From contig JANDLV010000003.1 of assembly GCA_024330185.1 (NCBI GenBank), positions 1-64,000 on the forward strand: 64,000 nucleotides of DNA, given 5' to 3'. Below, one piece after another: positions 25,261 through 33,810 of the stretch. Each line of letters begins with the position of its first letter. Position 1 is the stretch's first letter. Under the pieces are notes generated by a model, which saw nothing but the letters and a program-made list of their open reading frames with translations, was not told the DNA's origin and searched no databases. The translations under genes were made by a program, and so were the position numbers. The DNA is from Candidatus Siliceabacter maunaloa (GTDB lineage: Bacteria > Actinomycetota > Thermoleophilia > Solirubrobacterales > Solirubrobacteraceae).

Positions 25261-25699
25261 GGACGGCGAGGTGCGCCTCCTCCTCGGCGGAGCGTCCCTC
25301 CCTGCGGGCGAGCGCGATGAACTCGTCGAGCACGAACCCGTCACGGATCGTGACGGTCACCGCGCGATCACGGTAGCGCAGACGGAAGACGTAGCGCTCG
25401 AGCGTCGTGCCTCGCTGGGGCCGTTCGAGCGCGGCGTCGACCACGTAGCGGTCGCCGGTGACCGCGCGCGTGACCATCTCGCACGCATCGCGGGCGCCGG
25501 GCCCCCGAAACGCCGTCTCGATCGCGATCTCACGACGCTCCGGCGGAAGGTCGGGATCGAGGAGCGGGAAGGCGCGCTCCATGACCTTGAAGGCGTGCGC
25601 CACCCCGCCGGGAAAGGCCGGCCCGTGGTACTTCAGCATCTCCTGGAAGGAGATGACGATCCGCTGTCCCTGGTCCAGTACCTCGAGCGTGTCGCTCAT
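25187..25699 (-). CDS. FmdE-like domain protein
   Basis: A 170-residue protein. YHGPAFPGGVAHAFKVMERAF and ARDACEMVTRAVTGDRYVVD align by eye with the FmdE (formylmethanofuran dehydrogenase subunit E) core, HGHxCPG and VDAIQxVTGxTxGKG. The Cys of the CPG motif is replaced (AFPG), and no C-terminal zinc finger is present, so it is a divergent short member. Such proteins occur near metal transport genes. It is convergent with, and overlaps by 74 bp, the ABC operon tail. Confidence 0.5.
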   Translation of the reverse strand: MSDTLEVLDQGQRIVISFQEMLKYHGPAFPGGVAHAFKVMERAFPLLDPDLPPERREIAIETAFRGPGARDACEMVTRAVTGDRYVVDAALERPQRGTTLERYVFRLRYRDRAVTVTIRDGFVLDEFIALARREGRSAEEEAHLAVLKQEMADRLMAAPATEVYDVDGEA

Positions 25700-25800
25700 A
25701 GATGGTCTCCTCTGTGGGGCCGTTTGCGAACATGGTGCCCCACGACGCCGGCCGCCGCCGCGCGGACGCGGTGGTTTGTCTCGCGCTAGCGTCACCGCCG

Positions 25801-26541
25801 GTGCGCGCGCCCGTGAACACGATCGCGGCGCCCCCGTTTCCCGGTGGGCTGCCGTGGGTCAACGTGGCGTCGCTGCGCATGGACAAGCAGCACGGCCGCC
25901 CCGTGCTCGTCGAGTTCTGGGACTTCGCTCGGGCGCTGTCGCTGCGCACCCTCCCCTACACGCGTGCGTGGCACGAGCGCTACGCCTCCCACGGGCTGCG
26001 GGTCATCGGCGTGCACGCCCCGGGCTTCGCCGTCTCGCGCGACCCGGACGCCGTGCGTGGCGCCTGCGCGCAGCTGGCGGTGGAGCACCCGGTGGTGGTG
26101 GACAGCGAGCTGAAGGTGTGGCGCCTGTACGGCAACCGCGGCTGGCCCGCGCGGTACCTCTTCGGCCCCGACCTGCGGCTGCACAGCTACCACCTGGGTC
26201 CGGACGGCTTCGCCGAGACCGAGCTCGCCGTGGCGGACCTGCTCGGCGTCGAGCGCGAGCCGCTGGCGCCGCTGCGCCCCCGGGACACCCCCGACGCGGT
26301 CCTGGTCACCCCCACCCCCGACCAGGAGGGCGCGTGGTCGGGGCCCGACGAGGCCGGCGCGGCGTGGGCGCTGGTGGACGGCGCGGGCGTGCTGGAGGTC
26401 AACGGGCGCGTGCTGGCCGTCCGGGGCCCCGCCTGCCTGCCGCTCGTCGAGCACGAGCGCCACAGCACCGGCGTGCTCGACCTCGCGCCCGGCCCGGGGG
26501 TCACCTGCCACGGCGTGCAGTTCACGCCGGGGGTGGCCTGA
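25801..26541 (+). CDS. Thioredoxin-fold (TlpA/redoxin-like) protein lacking the CxxC motif
   Basis: The core reads PVLVEFWDFARALSLRTLPYTRAWHERY, then GLRVIGVHAP and EHPVVVDSELKVWRLYGNRGWPARYLF. In TlpA/DipZ-like relatives the stretch after EFWDF carries one or two catalytic Cys; here it is ARALS, with no Cys. The C-terminal third is an added beta-rich domain (GAGVLEVNGRVLAVRGPACLP). No signal peptide is evident. Start is uncertain: GTG 25801 or GTG 25813, with the N-terminus proposed at NTIAAPPFPGG. Probably a non-redox structural or sensing relative. Confidence 0.7.
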   Translation: MRAPVNTIAAPPFPGGLPWVNVASLRMDKQHGRPVLVEFWDFARALSLRTLPYTRAWHERYASHGLRVIGVHAPGFAVSRDPDAVRGACAQLAVEHPVVVDSELKVWRLYGNRGWPARYLFGPDLRLHSYHLGPDGFAETELAVADLLGVEREPLAPLRPRDTPDAVLVTPTPDQEGAWSGPDEAGAAWALVDGAGVLEVNGRVLAVRGPACLPLVEHERHSTGVLDLAPGPGVTCHGVQFTPGVA

Positions 26542-26615
26542 AGAGGATCGCTGCACCCGCGGTGGGAGGCTGTTTGCTAATGGACCCCCCTTGCGCCGTA
26601 GGCGGAGGACAGGAG

Positions 26616-27337
26616 ATGCGTGCAGGTCGGATCGGTGATGATGCTCCTGTGGGTTCGATCTACGAGCGGCGGCCGGCCGACTTCGCGCGCCATGCCGCGG
26701 TCAGTCCGTACAACGCGTTGTACGACCGTCCCGCGATGCTCGCGCTGCTCGGCGACGTCGGTGGGCGGTTGGTTCTCGACGCCGGCTGTGGGCCCGGCCT
26801 CTACACGCCGAGGAGCTCCTGGCCCGCGGGGCGGAGGTGATCGGCTTCGACCAGAGCGTCGGGATGGTCGAACTTGCGCGGGCACGTCTCGGCGACCGGG
26901 CGACCCTCCGAGTCCATGACCTCGCTCAGCCGCTGGACTGGATCGACGACGCAACGGTCGACGCCATCGTTCTCGCGCTCGTGATCCATCACCTCGACGA
27001 CCGCGTCGCCGCGCTGGGTGAGCTGCGGCGGGTGTTGCGCCCCGGCGGGCACCTCGTCCTCTCCACCCATCACCCGCTCGCGGACTGGCGGCGCCTGGGC
27101 GGCAGCTACTTCGCGATCGAGCCCGTCGAAGAGGTCTGGCAAGGCGACTGGGACGTTCGCTACTGGCGCCAGCCGCTCACGGCAAGCTGCGCCGAGTTCT
27201 TCGAAGCCGGCTTCCTGATCGAGAAGGTCGTCGAACCACGACCGGGGCCCGAGCTGGCAGCCTTCTTCCCACAGACCTACGAGAAGCTCTCCGAGCGACC
27301 CGGCTTCATCATGTTCAGACTGGTTCGTCCGAGCTGA
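26616..27337 (+). pseudogene. SAM-dependent methyltransferase with a single frameshift
   Basis: The first half from ATG 26616 (GGAGG at 26604-26608) reads SIYERRPADFARHAAVSPYN and the SAM motif LVLDAGCGPGLY. Near 26804-26806 one base appears missing: the frame then runs off, while the expected continuation AEELLARGAEVIGFDQSVGM appears in another frame and continues to RLVRPS at 27337. All class I methyltransferase motifs, including VIHHLDD and RRVLRPGGHLVLSTHHP, are otherwise intact. This is either a recent null mutation or a sequence error; the intact product would be about 240 residues. Confidence 0.8.
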
Positions 27338-27356
27338 CCCGCTCGGCGAGGAGCCC

Positions 27357-28490
27357 CTACTCCTCCCGCGGCCCGTGGCCGGCCGCCGCCGCCAGCTCGT
27401 GACCCGGCAGGCCGCCCAGCAGGCGCTCCAGGCGCGGCGGGCCCTCGGCGTCCAGCGCCACCGCGCCGCCGGGCCAGTAGGGGCTCGTGCCCGCGGGGTG
27501 AGCGCCCATGAAGTGCGTCTCGTAGACCCAGTTGCCCGTGTTGTGCAGGCTGGTCGGAGGGACTCCCTGCCACTCTCCGTGGTCGTCGCCGTCCAACGGC
27601 CCCGTGCGGTGGGTGTGGCCGAAGACGAGATGGCTCGCCGCGATCCCCATCCGGCGCTGCACCTCGCCCACCGCGACCAGCGCGGAGCGCCGCAGTTCCG
27701 GGCCGCGCAGGTCGGCGCTCAGCGGGCCCAGGCCGGCGCGGTTGAGCGCGGCGACGACCAGCGGGAAGGCGGCGGCCACCGCGCGGTGCCTTATCGGCCG
27801 GCGCCCGCCGCCGGTCAGCAGGCGCCAGACCTTGATCGAGCCCCCGGCGCCCGCCGCGATGCGGCCGGCGTCGGCGCGCTGGGCCATGGCCTGGTTCCAC
27901 GCGTAGAGCGGAGCCAGGCGGGCCTCGTAGTTCTCGGGCGTCATGTGGGGGGCGTCGTCGTCAGCTCCGATGAGGCGGCCCATCACACCGGCGGCGAGGC
28001 GCTCCACCGTGGGCACCCCGCCGTGCACGTCGAGATAGTGGCCGTGCATCGCGTACACGTCGTCGCGCAGCCATACGCCCGGGTAGGCCACCTCGGTGCG
28101 CGCAAGGCCCAGGGCGCGGCCCAGCCCCTCCGCCAGCGGCGAGGCCTGCCGCGGCGTACAGCGTTGCTCGAGGCCCAGCGGCACCAGGGGCCCGCGCCCG
28201 CGGCGCTCCGTCCACGCGTCGAGCAGAGGGTGGTCGTGGTTGCCCGGCAGCAGCAGCACCTGCGCGTCGGGCCCAAGCGCGCCGGCCAGCTCGGCCAGAA
28301 CGGGCCTGGCCACGGCGAGCGCGTCCCGCGCGGGGCCGTGGCGAAGCTCCAGCGTGTCGCCCAGGAGCACGAGACGATCGACGCCGCCGGCCAGGCGCTC
28401 GCACAGCAGGTCGCGCGCACGCGCGCGACGCAGCACGTCCGCGTGCGTGGCGATCCCCAGGTGGAGGTCGGAGACGACGAGCGTGCGCAC
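27357..28490 (-). CDS. Calcineurin-like metallophosphoesterase
   Basis: A 377-residue protein. It starts RTLVVSDLHLG (DxH), then LLGDTLELR (GDxxE, replacing the more usual GD), LLPGNHDHP (GNHD), AMHGHYLD and FGHTHRTG (GHTH), the five metal-binding motifs of the family. A roughly 130-residue insert between GNHD and GHTH (MTPENYEARLAPLYAWNQAM and following) sets it apart from small phosphodiesterases and may bind substrate or membrane. No signal peptide. Substrate unknown. GTG start 28490. Confidence 0.88.
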   Translation of the reverse strand: MRTLVVSDLHLGIATHADVLRRARARDLLCERLAGGVDRLVLLGDTLELRHGPARDALAVARPVLAELAGALGPDAQVLLLPGNHDHPLLDAWTERRGRGPLVPLGLEQRCTPRQASPLAEGLGRALGLARTEVAYPGVWLRDDVYAMHGHYLDVHGGVPTVERLAAGVMGRLIGADDDAPHMTPENYEARLAPLYAWNQAMAQRADAGRIAAGAGGSIKVWRLLTGGGRRPIRHRAVAAAFPLVVAALNRAGLGPLSADLRGPELRRSALVAVGEVQRRMGIAASHLVFGHTHRTGPLDGDDHGEWQGVPPTSLHNTGNWVYETHFMGAHPAGTSPYWPGGAVALDAEGPPRLERLLGGLPGHELAAAAGHGPREE

Positions 28491-28530
28491 CGCGGCGGCA
28501 CGCTACCGACCGCGCCGCGGACGCCGAGAT

Positions 28531-28740
28531 TCAGGCCCTGTGGATCTTGTCGGGCTTGTGCACGGCGGTCCTACCCGACTTCTCGCTGCGCACCAGGTAC
28601 TGGGGCTCGTCCTCCGAGGCCTTGACCTTGCGCCCGCCGGCCTCGGTGTCCGCAGTCAGCTTCTCCTCGATCGTTCCGACCGAGCTCTGGTTGCCGGCGT
28701 CCCACGTCACGCGGTCGCCCTTCTTGAACTCCTGCGCCAT
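28531..28740 (-). CDS. DUF2945 (hypervirulence-associated TUDOR-like) small protein
   Basis: A 69-residue protein: FKKGDRVTWDAGNQSSVGTI, a variable middle and EDEPQYLVRSEKSGRTAVHKPD. This matches the DUF2945/HVA1 family, a small beta-barrel with YxVxSxKTGxxAxHKP. Members are stress-induced in some bacteria; the biochemical role is not known. ATG 28740 is preceded by an AGGAGG-type ribosome-binding site on the minus strand. Confidence 0.85.
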   Translation of the reverse strand: MAQEFKKGDRVTWDAGNQSSVGTIEEKLTADTEAGGRKVKASEDEPQYLVRSEKSGRTAVHKPDKIHRA

Positions 28741-28943
28741 GGCGCCTCCTCTGGGTTTGCGGACAGCCATGAGTCTGCCCGCGCCGCACGGGTCCGATCG
28801 CGCCGCCGGCGGTCCCGGCGCGCGGTCGCTCGGGGAGGGGTGTTGTCCGGCGGGCAGGACCGACCGGGCGATTCCTGTACGGCGGGCGGATGCGCGGAGG
28901 CCGGCCGACGAGGAGATTGCCGTCGTCCGCCCCGAGGAGGCCC
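28741..28943. other. Divergent intergenic region, 203 bp
   Basis: This gap carries the start signals of the DUF2945 gene (minus) and the permease operon (plus). GAGGAGG (28934-28940) is the permease ribosome-binding site. Because the operon may degrade guanidine, I looked for ykkC-type guanidine riboswitch landmarks and found none I could defend. Confidence 0.35.
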
Positions 28944-30476
28944 ATGTCCGCCGTTCCGTCCGTCGTACCCTCTCTCGAGCCCGTCCCCGAGGAGCTCAGG
29001 CGCGAGTTCACCTTCCGCTCCGCCTTCGCGCTGGCGTTCGCGTTCATCTCGCCGATCATCGGCCTGTACACGATCTTCGCCCTCGCGCTGGGTGCCGCCG
29101 GCCCCGCCTTCTGGTGGGGCTTCGCCATCGTCCTGGGCGGTCAGGTACTCGTGGCCATGGTCCTGGCCGAGCTCAGCTCGGTGTGGCCGCTGCAGGGCGG
29201 GCTGTACAAGTGGACGCAGCGCCTGGCCGGACGGCGCGCCGGCTGGGCCGCGGGATGGGCCTACGTGTGGACGCTCGTGGTGTTGATGACCGCGCAGTGC
29301 TTCGCCGCGGCGCCGTTCCTGGCCGGGCTGCTGGGCGTCGAGGAGGCGGGCACCGCGCTGCTCATCGGGCTGGCCGTGATCGTGCTCGCGATGGCCACCG
29401 CGGCGAACCTCGCCGGGCCGCGCACCCTGAAGGTCTTCGTCGCCGTGTCGATCACCGCCGAGCTGGTGGGCAGCCTGGTCATCGGCACCGTGCTGCTGGT
29501 GTTCTTCCGTGACCAGCCGGTCTCCATCCTGCTGGACGGCGCCGGGCAGGCAGCGCCCGCGCTGGGCCCGATGCTGGCCGCCGTCGCCCTGATCGGGTGG
29601 AGCTTCATCGGCTTCGAGAGCGCGGGGGACATCGCGGAGGAGGTCCGCGACCCCAGCCGACAGGTGCCCAAGGCCCTGCTGTTCTCGCTGGTGGTCGTGG
29701 CCTGCATCGTCATGTACGCCGCGCTCGCGCTGCTGCTGGCCATCCCCAACCTCGGCGCGGCGATCGCCGGCGGCGCCGACGACCCGATCATCGCCACGCT
29801 GACCGCCCAGCTGGGCGCAGGCGTGGCCACGCCGCTGTTCGCGCTGGTGGTGCTCGCCTTCGTGGCCGGGATCGTCGCGGTGCAGGCCTCCGTCTCGCGG
29901 GTGCTCTTCGCGCTGGGTCGCGATGGGGAGCTGCCCGCGGCCAGCGTCCTCAGCCACCTCTCGGGGCGTGAGCGCCTCCCCCGCCGCGCCATCGTGCTCT
30001 CGGCGGTGGGCGCAGGCGCGCTGCTGGTCGTGGCCACGAGCGAGAACGCCTACGGCACCCTCATCGCGATGGCGACCGTGGGCTTCTACATCGCCTTCGC
30101 CTTCCCGGTCTTCGCCGCGCTGCGAGCACGGCTGCTCGGGCGCTGGGAGCCGGGGGTGTGGAACCTCGGGCGGTTCGGCCTGGCCGTCAATGTGGCCGCA
30201 GCGGCCTGGCTGGCCTTCGAGATCGTCAACATCGCCTGGCCGCGGCTGCCCGAAGCGCCGTGGTACGTCGAGTGGGGCGCGGTGCTGATGGTCGCCGTCG
30301 TGGCGCTGGCCGGGCTGGCGCTGCGCGGGGGGCAGGCGCTCAGCGGCCGGCTGCCGCTGGCTCGGCCGCCCCTGGCCACCGACGCCATGCTGCGGGGGGT
30401 ACCGGTGGCCAACGCCGTGCTCTCCCGTCCGGCCCGGGCGGCCACCGCCGCCGGACTGGTCCGGGAACGCGCGTGA
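28944..30476 (+). CDS. APC-family amino acid/amine permease
   Basis: A 510-residue transporter with about twelve membrane helices. FRSAFALAFAFISPIIGLYTIF and ELSSVWPLQGGLYKWTQRL are the APC helix 1 and helix 2-3 signatures; FESAGDIAEEVRDPSRQVPKALL matches the AAT/GABA-type consensus. ATG 28944 has an excellent ribosome-binding site. It is the first gene of an operon whose enzymes handle urea-like compounds, and permeases of this type are regular partners of the DUF1989 genes. The imported solute may be urea, guanidine or a related amide (inference). Confidence 0.9.
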   Translation: MSAVPSVVPSLEPVPEELRREFTFRSAFALAFAFISPIIGLYTIFALALGAAGPAFWWGFAIVLGGQVLVAMVLAELSSVWPLQGGLYKWTQRLAGRRAGWAAGWAYVWTLVVLMTAQCFAAAPFLAGLLGVEEAGTALLIGLAVIVLAMATAANLAGPRTLKVFVAVSITAELVGSLVIGTVLLVFFRDQPVSILLDGAGQAAPALGPMLAAVALIGWSFIGFESAGDIAEEVRDPSRQVPKALLFSLVVVACIVMYAALALLLAIPNLGAAIAGGADDPIIATLTAQLGAGVATPLFALVVLAFVAGIVAVQASVSRVLFALGRDGELPAASVLSHLSGRERLPRRAIVLSAVGAGALLVVATSENAYGTLIAMATVGFYIAFAFPVFAALRARLLGRWEPGVWNLGRFGLAVNVAAAAWLAFEIVNIAWPRLPEAPWYVEWGAVLMVAVVALAGLALRGGQALSGRLPLARPPLATDAMLRGVPVANAVLSRPARAATAAGLVRERA

Positions 30477-31186
30477 TGGCCGCCGCCGCGCCGGCCCGCC
30501 GCCGCCTCCCCGGCGGCGCCACCTGGTCGCATCGGTTGCACCGGGGCGAGGCGCTGGAGGTCGAGGACCTGGAGGGCGGCGCGAACGCCGCCCTCCTGCT
30601 GGTCAACCCCCACGAGCCAACCGAGCGCCTCAACGTGCCCGACACGCTGAAGGCCCAGCACGTGGCGCGCGTGACCGCCGGTGTGGCCCTCTTCTCGGAC
30701 ATGGGCCGCGTCATGGCCTCGGTCATCGAGGACACCTGTGGCTGGCACGAGCCGCTGGCCGGCCACGCCCGCACCGCCGAGCTCGAGGCGATCCACGGGC
30801 CCTCGAGCTTCGCGGCCCACGGCAACGACGCGCGCCGGGGTGCCCGCGAGGAGCTCCTGCTGGAGCTGGCCAAGCACGGCCTGGGCGCGCGCGACCTGAT
30901 GGCCACGGTGAACCTGTTCGCCAAGGTCACCGTGGACGGCGACGGGCGCCTTGCCTTCCACCCCGGCGCGTCGCCGCCCGGCGCCCGCGTCGTGCTGCGC
31001 GCCGACATGGACGTTCTCGTGCTGCTCAACACGTGCCCGCACCCGCTGGCTCCCGGGCCGTGGGCGCCCCGCCCCGTCGGCCTGGCCGTTCGTGAGGTCG
31101 GCGTTGCCGGGGCCGACGACCCGGTGCGCCTGGCCTGCCCCGAGAACGAGCGCGGCTTCGCGGCCACCGATCGCCAGCACTCCTAG
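30476..31186 (+). CDS. DUF1989 protein, urea carboxylase-associated 2 (CgdB-like)
   Basis: A 236-residue DUF1989 protein: GATWSHRLHRGEALEVEDLEGG, NVPDTLKAQHVARVTAG, LFSDMGRVMASVIEDTCGWHE and the metal/active-site-like ADMDVLVLLNTCPHPL. Pairs of such proteins were first named urea carboxylase-associated proteins and later shown to form carboxyguanidine deiminase (CgdAB) in guanidine degradation. The next gene is its partner. ATG 30476 overlaps the permease stop by one base; GTG 30473 is an alternative. Confidence 0.85.
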   Translation: MAAAAPARRRLPGGATWSHRLHRGEALEVEDLEGGANAALLLVNPHEPTERLNVPDTLKAQHVARVTAGVALFSDMGRVMASVIEDTCGWHEPLAGHARTAELEAIHGPSSFAAHGNDARRGAREELLLELAKHGLGARDLMATVNLFAKVTVDGDGRLAFHPGASPPGARVVLRADMDVLVLLNTCPHPLAPGPWAPRPVGLAVREVGVAGADDPVRLACPENERGFAATDRQHS

Positions 31187-31198
31187 TAGGAGCCCGCG

Positions 31199-31858
31199 AT
31201 GTCCGAGACCGCCGCCACCGCCCCGCCCACCCTCGACCCGGCCGATGCCGTGCTGGACCGCACGGTCCAACCGGGCGACGGCTGGATCGGCGAGGTGCCC
31301 GCCGGTGGCCACCTGCGCATCGTCGACCTGCACGGCAACCAGGCGGTGGACACCCTGCTCTACGACGCCCACGACCACGCGCACCGCTACAGCGCGCAGG
31401 ACACGATCCGCGGCCAGGGCGCGATCTACCTCACCACGGGCTCGCGGCTGCTCACCGGGACGGGGGCCTCGCTGGCCACCATCGTGGCCGACACGTGCGG
31501 GCGCCACGACACGCTGGGTGGCGCCTGCTCACAGGAGAGCAACGTGGCCCGCTACGGCGAGCACACGCGCCACATGCACGCCTGTCGCCAGACCTTCCTG
31601 GCCCAGGCGCTGGCCTGGGGCCGCGGGCTGGAAAAGCGCGACCTCACCCACAACATCAACTTCTTCATGAACGTCCCCGTCACGCCCGGGGGCGGCCTGA
31701 CCTTCGAGGACGGGCTGTCGGCGCCCGGGCGCCACGTCGAGTTGCGCGCCGACCGCGACGTGCTGGTGCTCATCAGTAACTGCCCGCAGCTCAACAACCC
31801 GTGCAACGGCTACGACCCGACGCCGGTGCGACTGCTCGTGTGGGAGGCGGGCCGGTGA
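31199..31858 (+). CDS. DUF1989 protein, urea carboxylase-associated 1 (CgdA-like)
   Basis: A 219-residue partner of the preceding protein. VDLHGNQAVDTLLYDAHDHAHRYSAQDT, GDT-like IVADTCGRHDTLGGACSQESN, HNINFFMNVPVTPGG and ADRDVLVLISNCPQLNNPCNGYDPTPVR are strongly conserved in this branch. It probably forms a heteromer that removes an amino group from carboxyguanidine to give allophanate. A ribosome-binding site (AGGAG) lies before ATG 31199. The stop is overlapped by the carboxyltransferase start. Confidence 0.87.
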   Translation: MSETAATAPPTLDPADAVLDRTVQPGDGWIGEVPAGGHLRIVDLHGNQAVDTLLYDAHDHAHRYSAQDTIRGQGAIYLTTGSRLLTGTGASLATIVADTCGRHDTLGGACSQESNVARYGEHTRHMHACRQTFLAQALAWGRGLEKRDLTHNINFFMNVPVTPGGGLTFEDGLSAPGRHVELRADRDVLVLISNCPQLNNPCNGYDPTPVRLLVWEAGR

Positions 31859-33810
31859 GCATCGAGGTCGTCAAGCCGGGCCCGATGACCACCGTGCAGG
31901 AGTGGCCGGGGCGCCTCGGGCTGTGGCCGGTGGGCGTGCCCCCGTCGGGCCCGATGGACGACCGCTCCTTCCGCCTGGCCAACCGGGCGGCGGGCAACCC
32001 CCGGGGCGCCGCCGCGCTCGAGGTGACCGTGGGCGGGCTGCACGTGCGCTTCGACGCTCCGGCGACGATCGCCCTGGGTGGCGCCGACGTCGGTGCGCGG
32101 TTGGACGGCGTCGATGTGGCCCTGTGGGAACCGCTCGCCGTGGCGGCCGGCCAGGAGCTCAAGCTGGGCTGGGCGAAGGGCACGGGCCTGCGCGCCTACC
32201 TCGCGCTGGCGGGCGGGATCGGATGCGCCGCGGTGCTGGGCAGCCGGGCGACGTTCCCGCTCGGGCGCTTCGGCGGCCACGAGGGCCGGGCGCTGCAGCG
32301 CGGCGATCGGCTCGTGGCGGCCGGCCCGCCGGCGGGGGCGCCCATGGTGATCGAGCCGGCTGAGCGCCCCGCGCTGGTGCACGAATGGAAGCTCGCGGTG
32401 CTCACGGGACCGCACGGAGCCCCGGAGTTCTTCACCCCCGAGGACCTCGGGACGCTGTTCTCCCACGCCTGGGAGGTGGGCGCACAGTCGGACCGCACCG
32501 GCGTGCGCCTGGCCGGTCCGGCGCCACGCTGGGCGCGACCCGACGGCGGCGACGCGGGCCTTCACCCCTCCAACCTCCACGACAACGCCTACGTCGTCGG
32601 CTCGCTCATCCTCACGGGCGACACGCCGGTTTTCGTCGGGCCCGACGGCCCGAGCCTGGGCGGCTTCGTGTCCCCGTGCGTGGTCGCGCGGGAGGAGCGC
32701 TGGAAGCTCGGCCAGCTCCGCGCCGGTGATCGGGTCCGCCTCGTGCCGGCCGGCGACGCCGCGACGCGAGAGCGCCCGGCGTCGCGCACGCCGACTGAGG
32801 CGCGTCAGGAGACCCCCGGCTCGGGACGGATCGGGGCCCTGTGGGCACCGAAATGCGCCCCCGCCCCGGCGGTCACCGTGGACGACGACGTCCTGGTGCG
32901 CCGCTGCGGCGACGGGGCCCTGCTCGTCGAGTTCGGGCCGTGCACGCTGGACCTGCGCCTGCGCCTGCGCGCCCACGGGCTGCAGCAACGCGTCGAGGAG
33001 GCGGGGCTCGCGGGCGTGCGCGACCTCACACCGGGCATCCGCTCGCTGCAGGTGCAGTTCGATCCCACGCAGGTGGCGGGCGCCGACCTCGTGGCGGCGC
33101 TGCTCGAGCTGCAGCGTGGCCTGGAGTCGGTCGACGACCTGGCAATCCCCGGGCGGGTCGTGCACCTGCCGCTGAGCTGGGACGACCCGGCGGCCCGCGA
33201 GGCCGTCGAGCGCTACATGCGCAGCGTGCGCCCGGACGCGCCGTGGTGCCCGGACAACATCGAGTTCATCCGGCGGATCAACGGGCTGAACGAGGTCGAC
33301 GAGGTACGCCGGATCGTCTTCGACGCGAGCTATCTCGTCATGGGCCTGGGCGACGTCTACCTCGGCGCGCCGGTCGCCGTAGCGCTGGACCCCCGCCACC
33401 GCCTCGTGACCACGAAGTACGACCCCGCCCGCATGTGGACTCCGGAGAACGCCGTGGGCATCGGTGGCGCCTACCTGTGCGTCTACGGCATGGAGGGCCC
33501 CGGCGGCTACCAGCTCGTCGGCCGCACGCTGCAGGTGTGGAACCCAAGCGAGATCGCCTCGGGGACGCCGTGGCTGCTGCGCCCGTTCGACCAGCTTCGC
33601 TTCCACCCGGTCAGCACCGAGGAGCTGGACCGCCTGCGCGCCGGGCTGCTGGCCGGCGAGGTGGAGCTGCACACCGAGCCCACGACCTTCCGCCTGGGCG
33701 AGCAGGAGGCCTTCGCCCACGAGCACCGCGAGTCCATCGCGGCGTTCCGCGCGGGCCGGCAGGCGGCCTTCGCGGCGGAGCGATCGGCGTGGCAGGCGCT
33801 CGCGACGTGA
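31855..33810 (+). CDS. Carboxyltransferase part of urea/guanidine carboxylase (KipA-KipI fusion), lacking BC and BCCP
   Basis: A 651-residue protein. Residues 1-310 are KipA/AHS2-like (IEVVKPGPMTTVQEWPGRLG; GVPPSGPMDDRSFRLANR). Residues 340-640 are KipI/AHS1-like (DVLVRRCGDGALLVEFG; IPGRVVHLPLSWDDPA; YLCVYGMEGPGGYQLVGRT). This order is that of the carboxyltransferase half of urea carboxylase. The N-terminal biotin carboxylase (about 450 residues) and the C-terminal biotin carrier with its MKM motif are both absent, and neither is elsewhere in the window. It overlaps both neighbours by GTGA. Confidence 0.88.
   Translation: MSIEVVKPGPMTTVQEWPGRLGLWPVGVPPSGPMDDRSFRLANRAAGNPRGAAALEVTVGGLHVRFDAPATIALGGADVGARLDGVDVALWEPLAVAAGQELKLGWAKGTGLRAYLALAGGIGCAAVLGSRATFPLGRFGGHEGRALQRGDRLVAAGPPAGAPMVIEPAERPALVHEWKLAVLTGPHGAPEFFTPEDLGTLFSHAWEVGAQSDRTGVRLAGPAPRWARPDGGDAGLHPSNLHDNAYVVGSLILTGDTPVFVGPDGPSLGGFVSPCVVAREERWKLGQLRAGDRVRLVPAGDAATRERPASRTPTEARQETPGSGRIGALWAPKCAPAPAVTVDDDVLVRRCGDGALLVEFGPCTLDLRLRLRAHGLQQRVEEAGLAGVRDLTPGIRSLQVQFDPTQVAGADLVAALLELQRGLESVDDLAIPGRVVHLPLSWDDPAAREAVERYMRSVRPDAPWCPDNIEFIRRINGLNEVDEVRRIVFDASYLVMGLGDVYLGAPVAVALDPRHRLVTTKYDPARMWTPENAVGIGGAYLCVYGMEGPGGYQLVGRTLQVWNPSEIASGTPWLLRPFDQLRFHPVSTEELDRLRAGLLAGEVELHTEPTTFRLGEQEAFAHEHRESIAAFRAGRQAAFAAERSAWQALAT

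Noticed and set aside
25187-25699. Full FmdE with zinc finger
   Set aside because: The CPG cysteine and C-terminal zinc finger are missing, so only a divergent FmdE-like domain is claimed.
28741-28943. Guanidine riboswitch (ykkC) upstream of the permease operon
   Set aside because: The operon makes it attractive, but the conserved ykkC strings and paired helices were not found.
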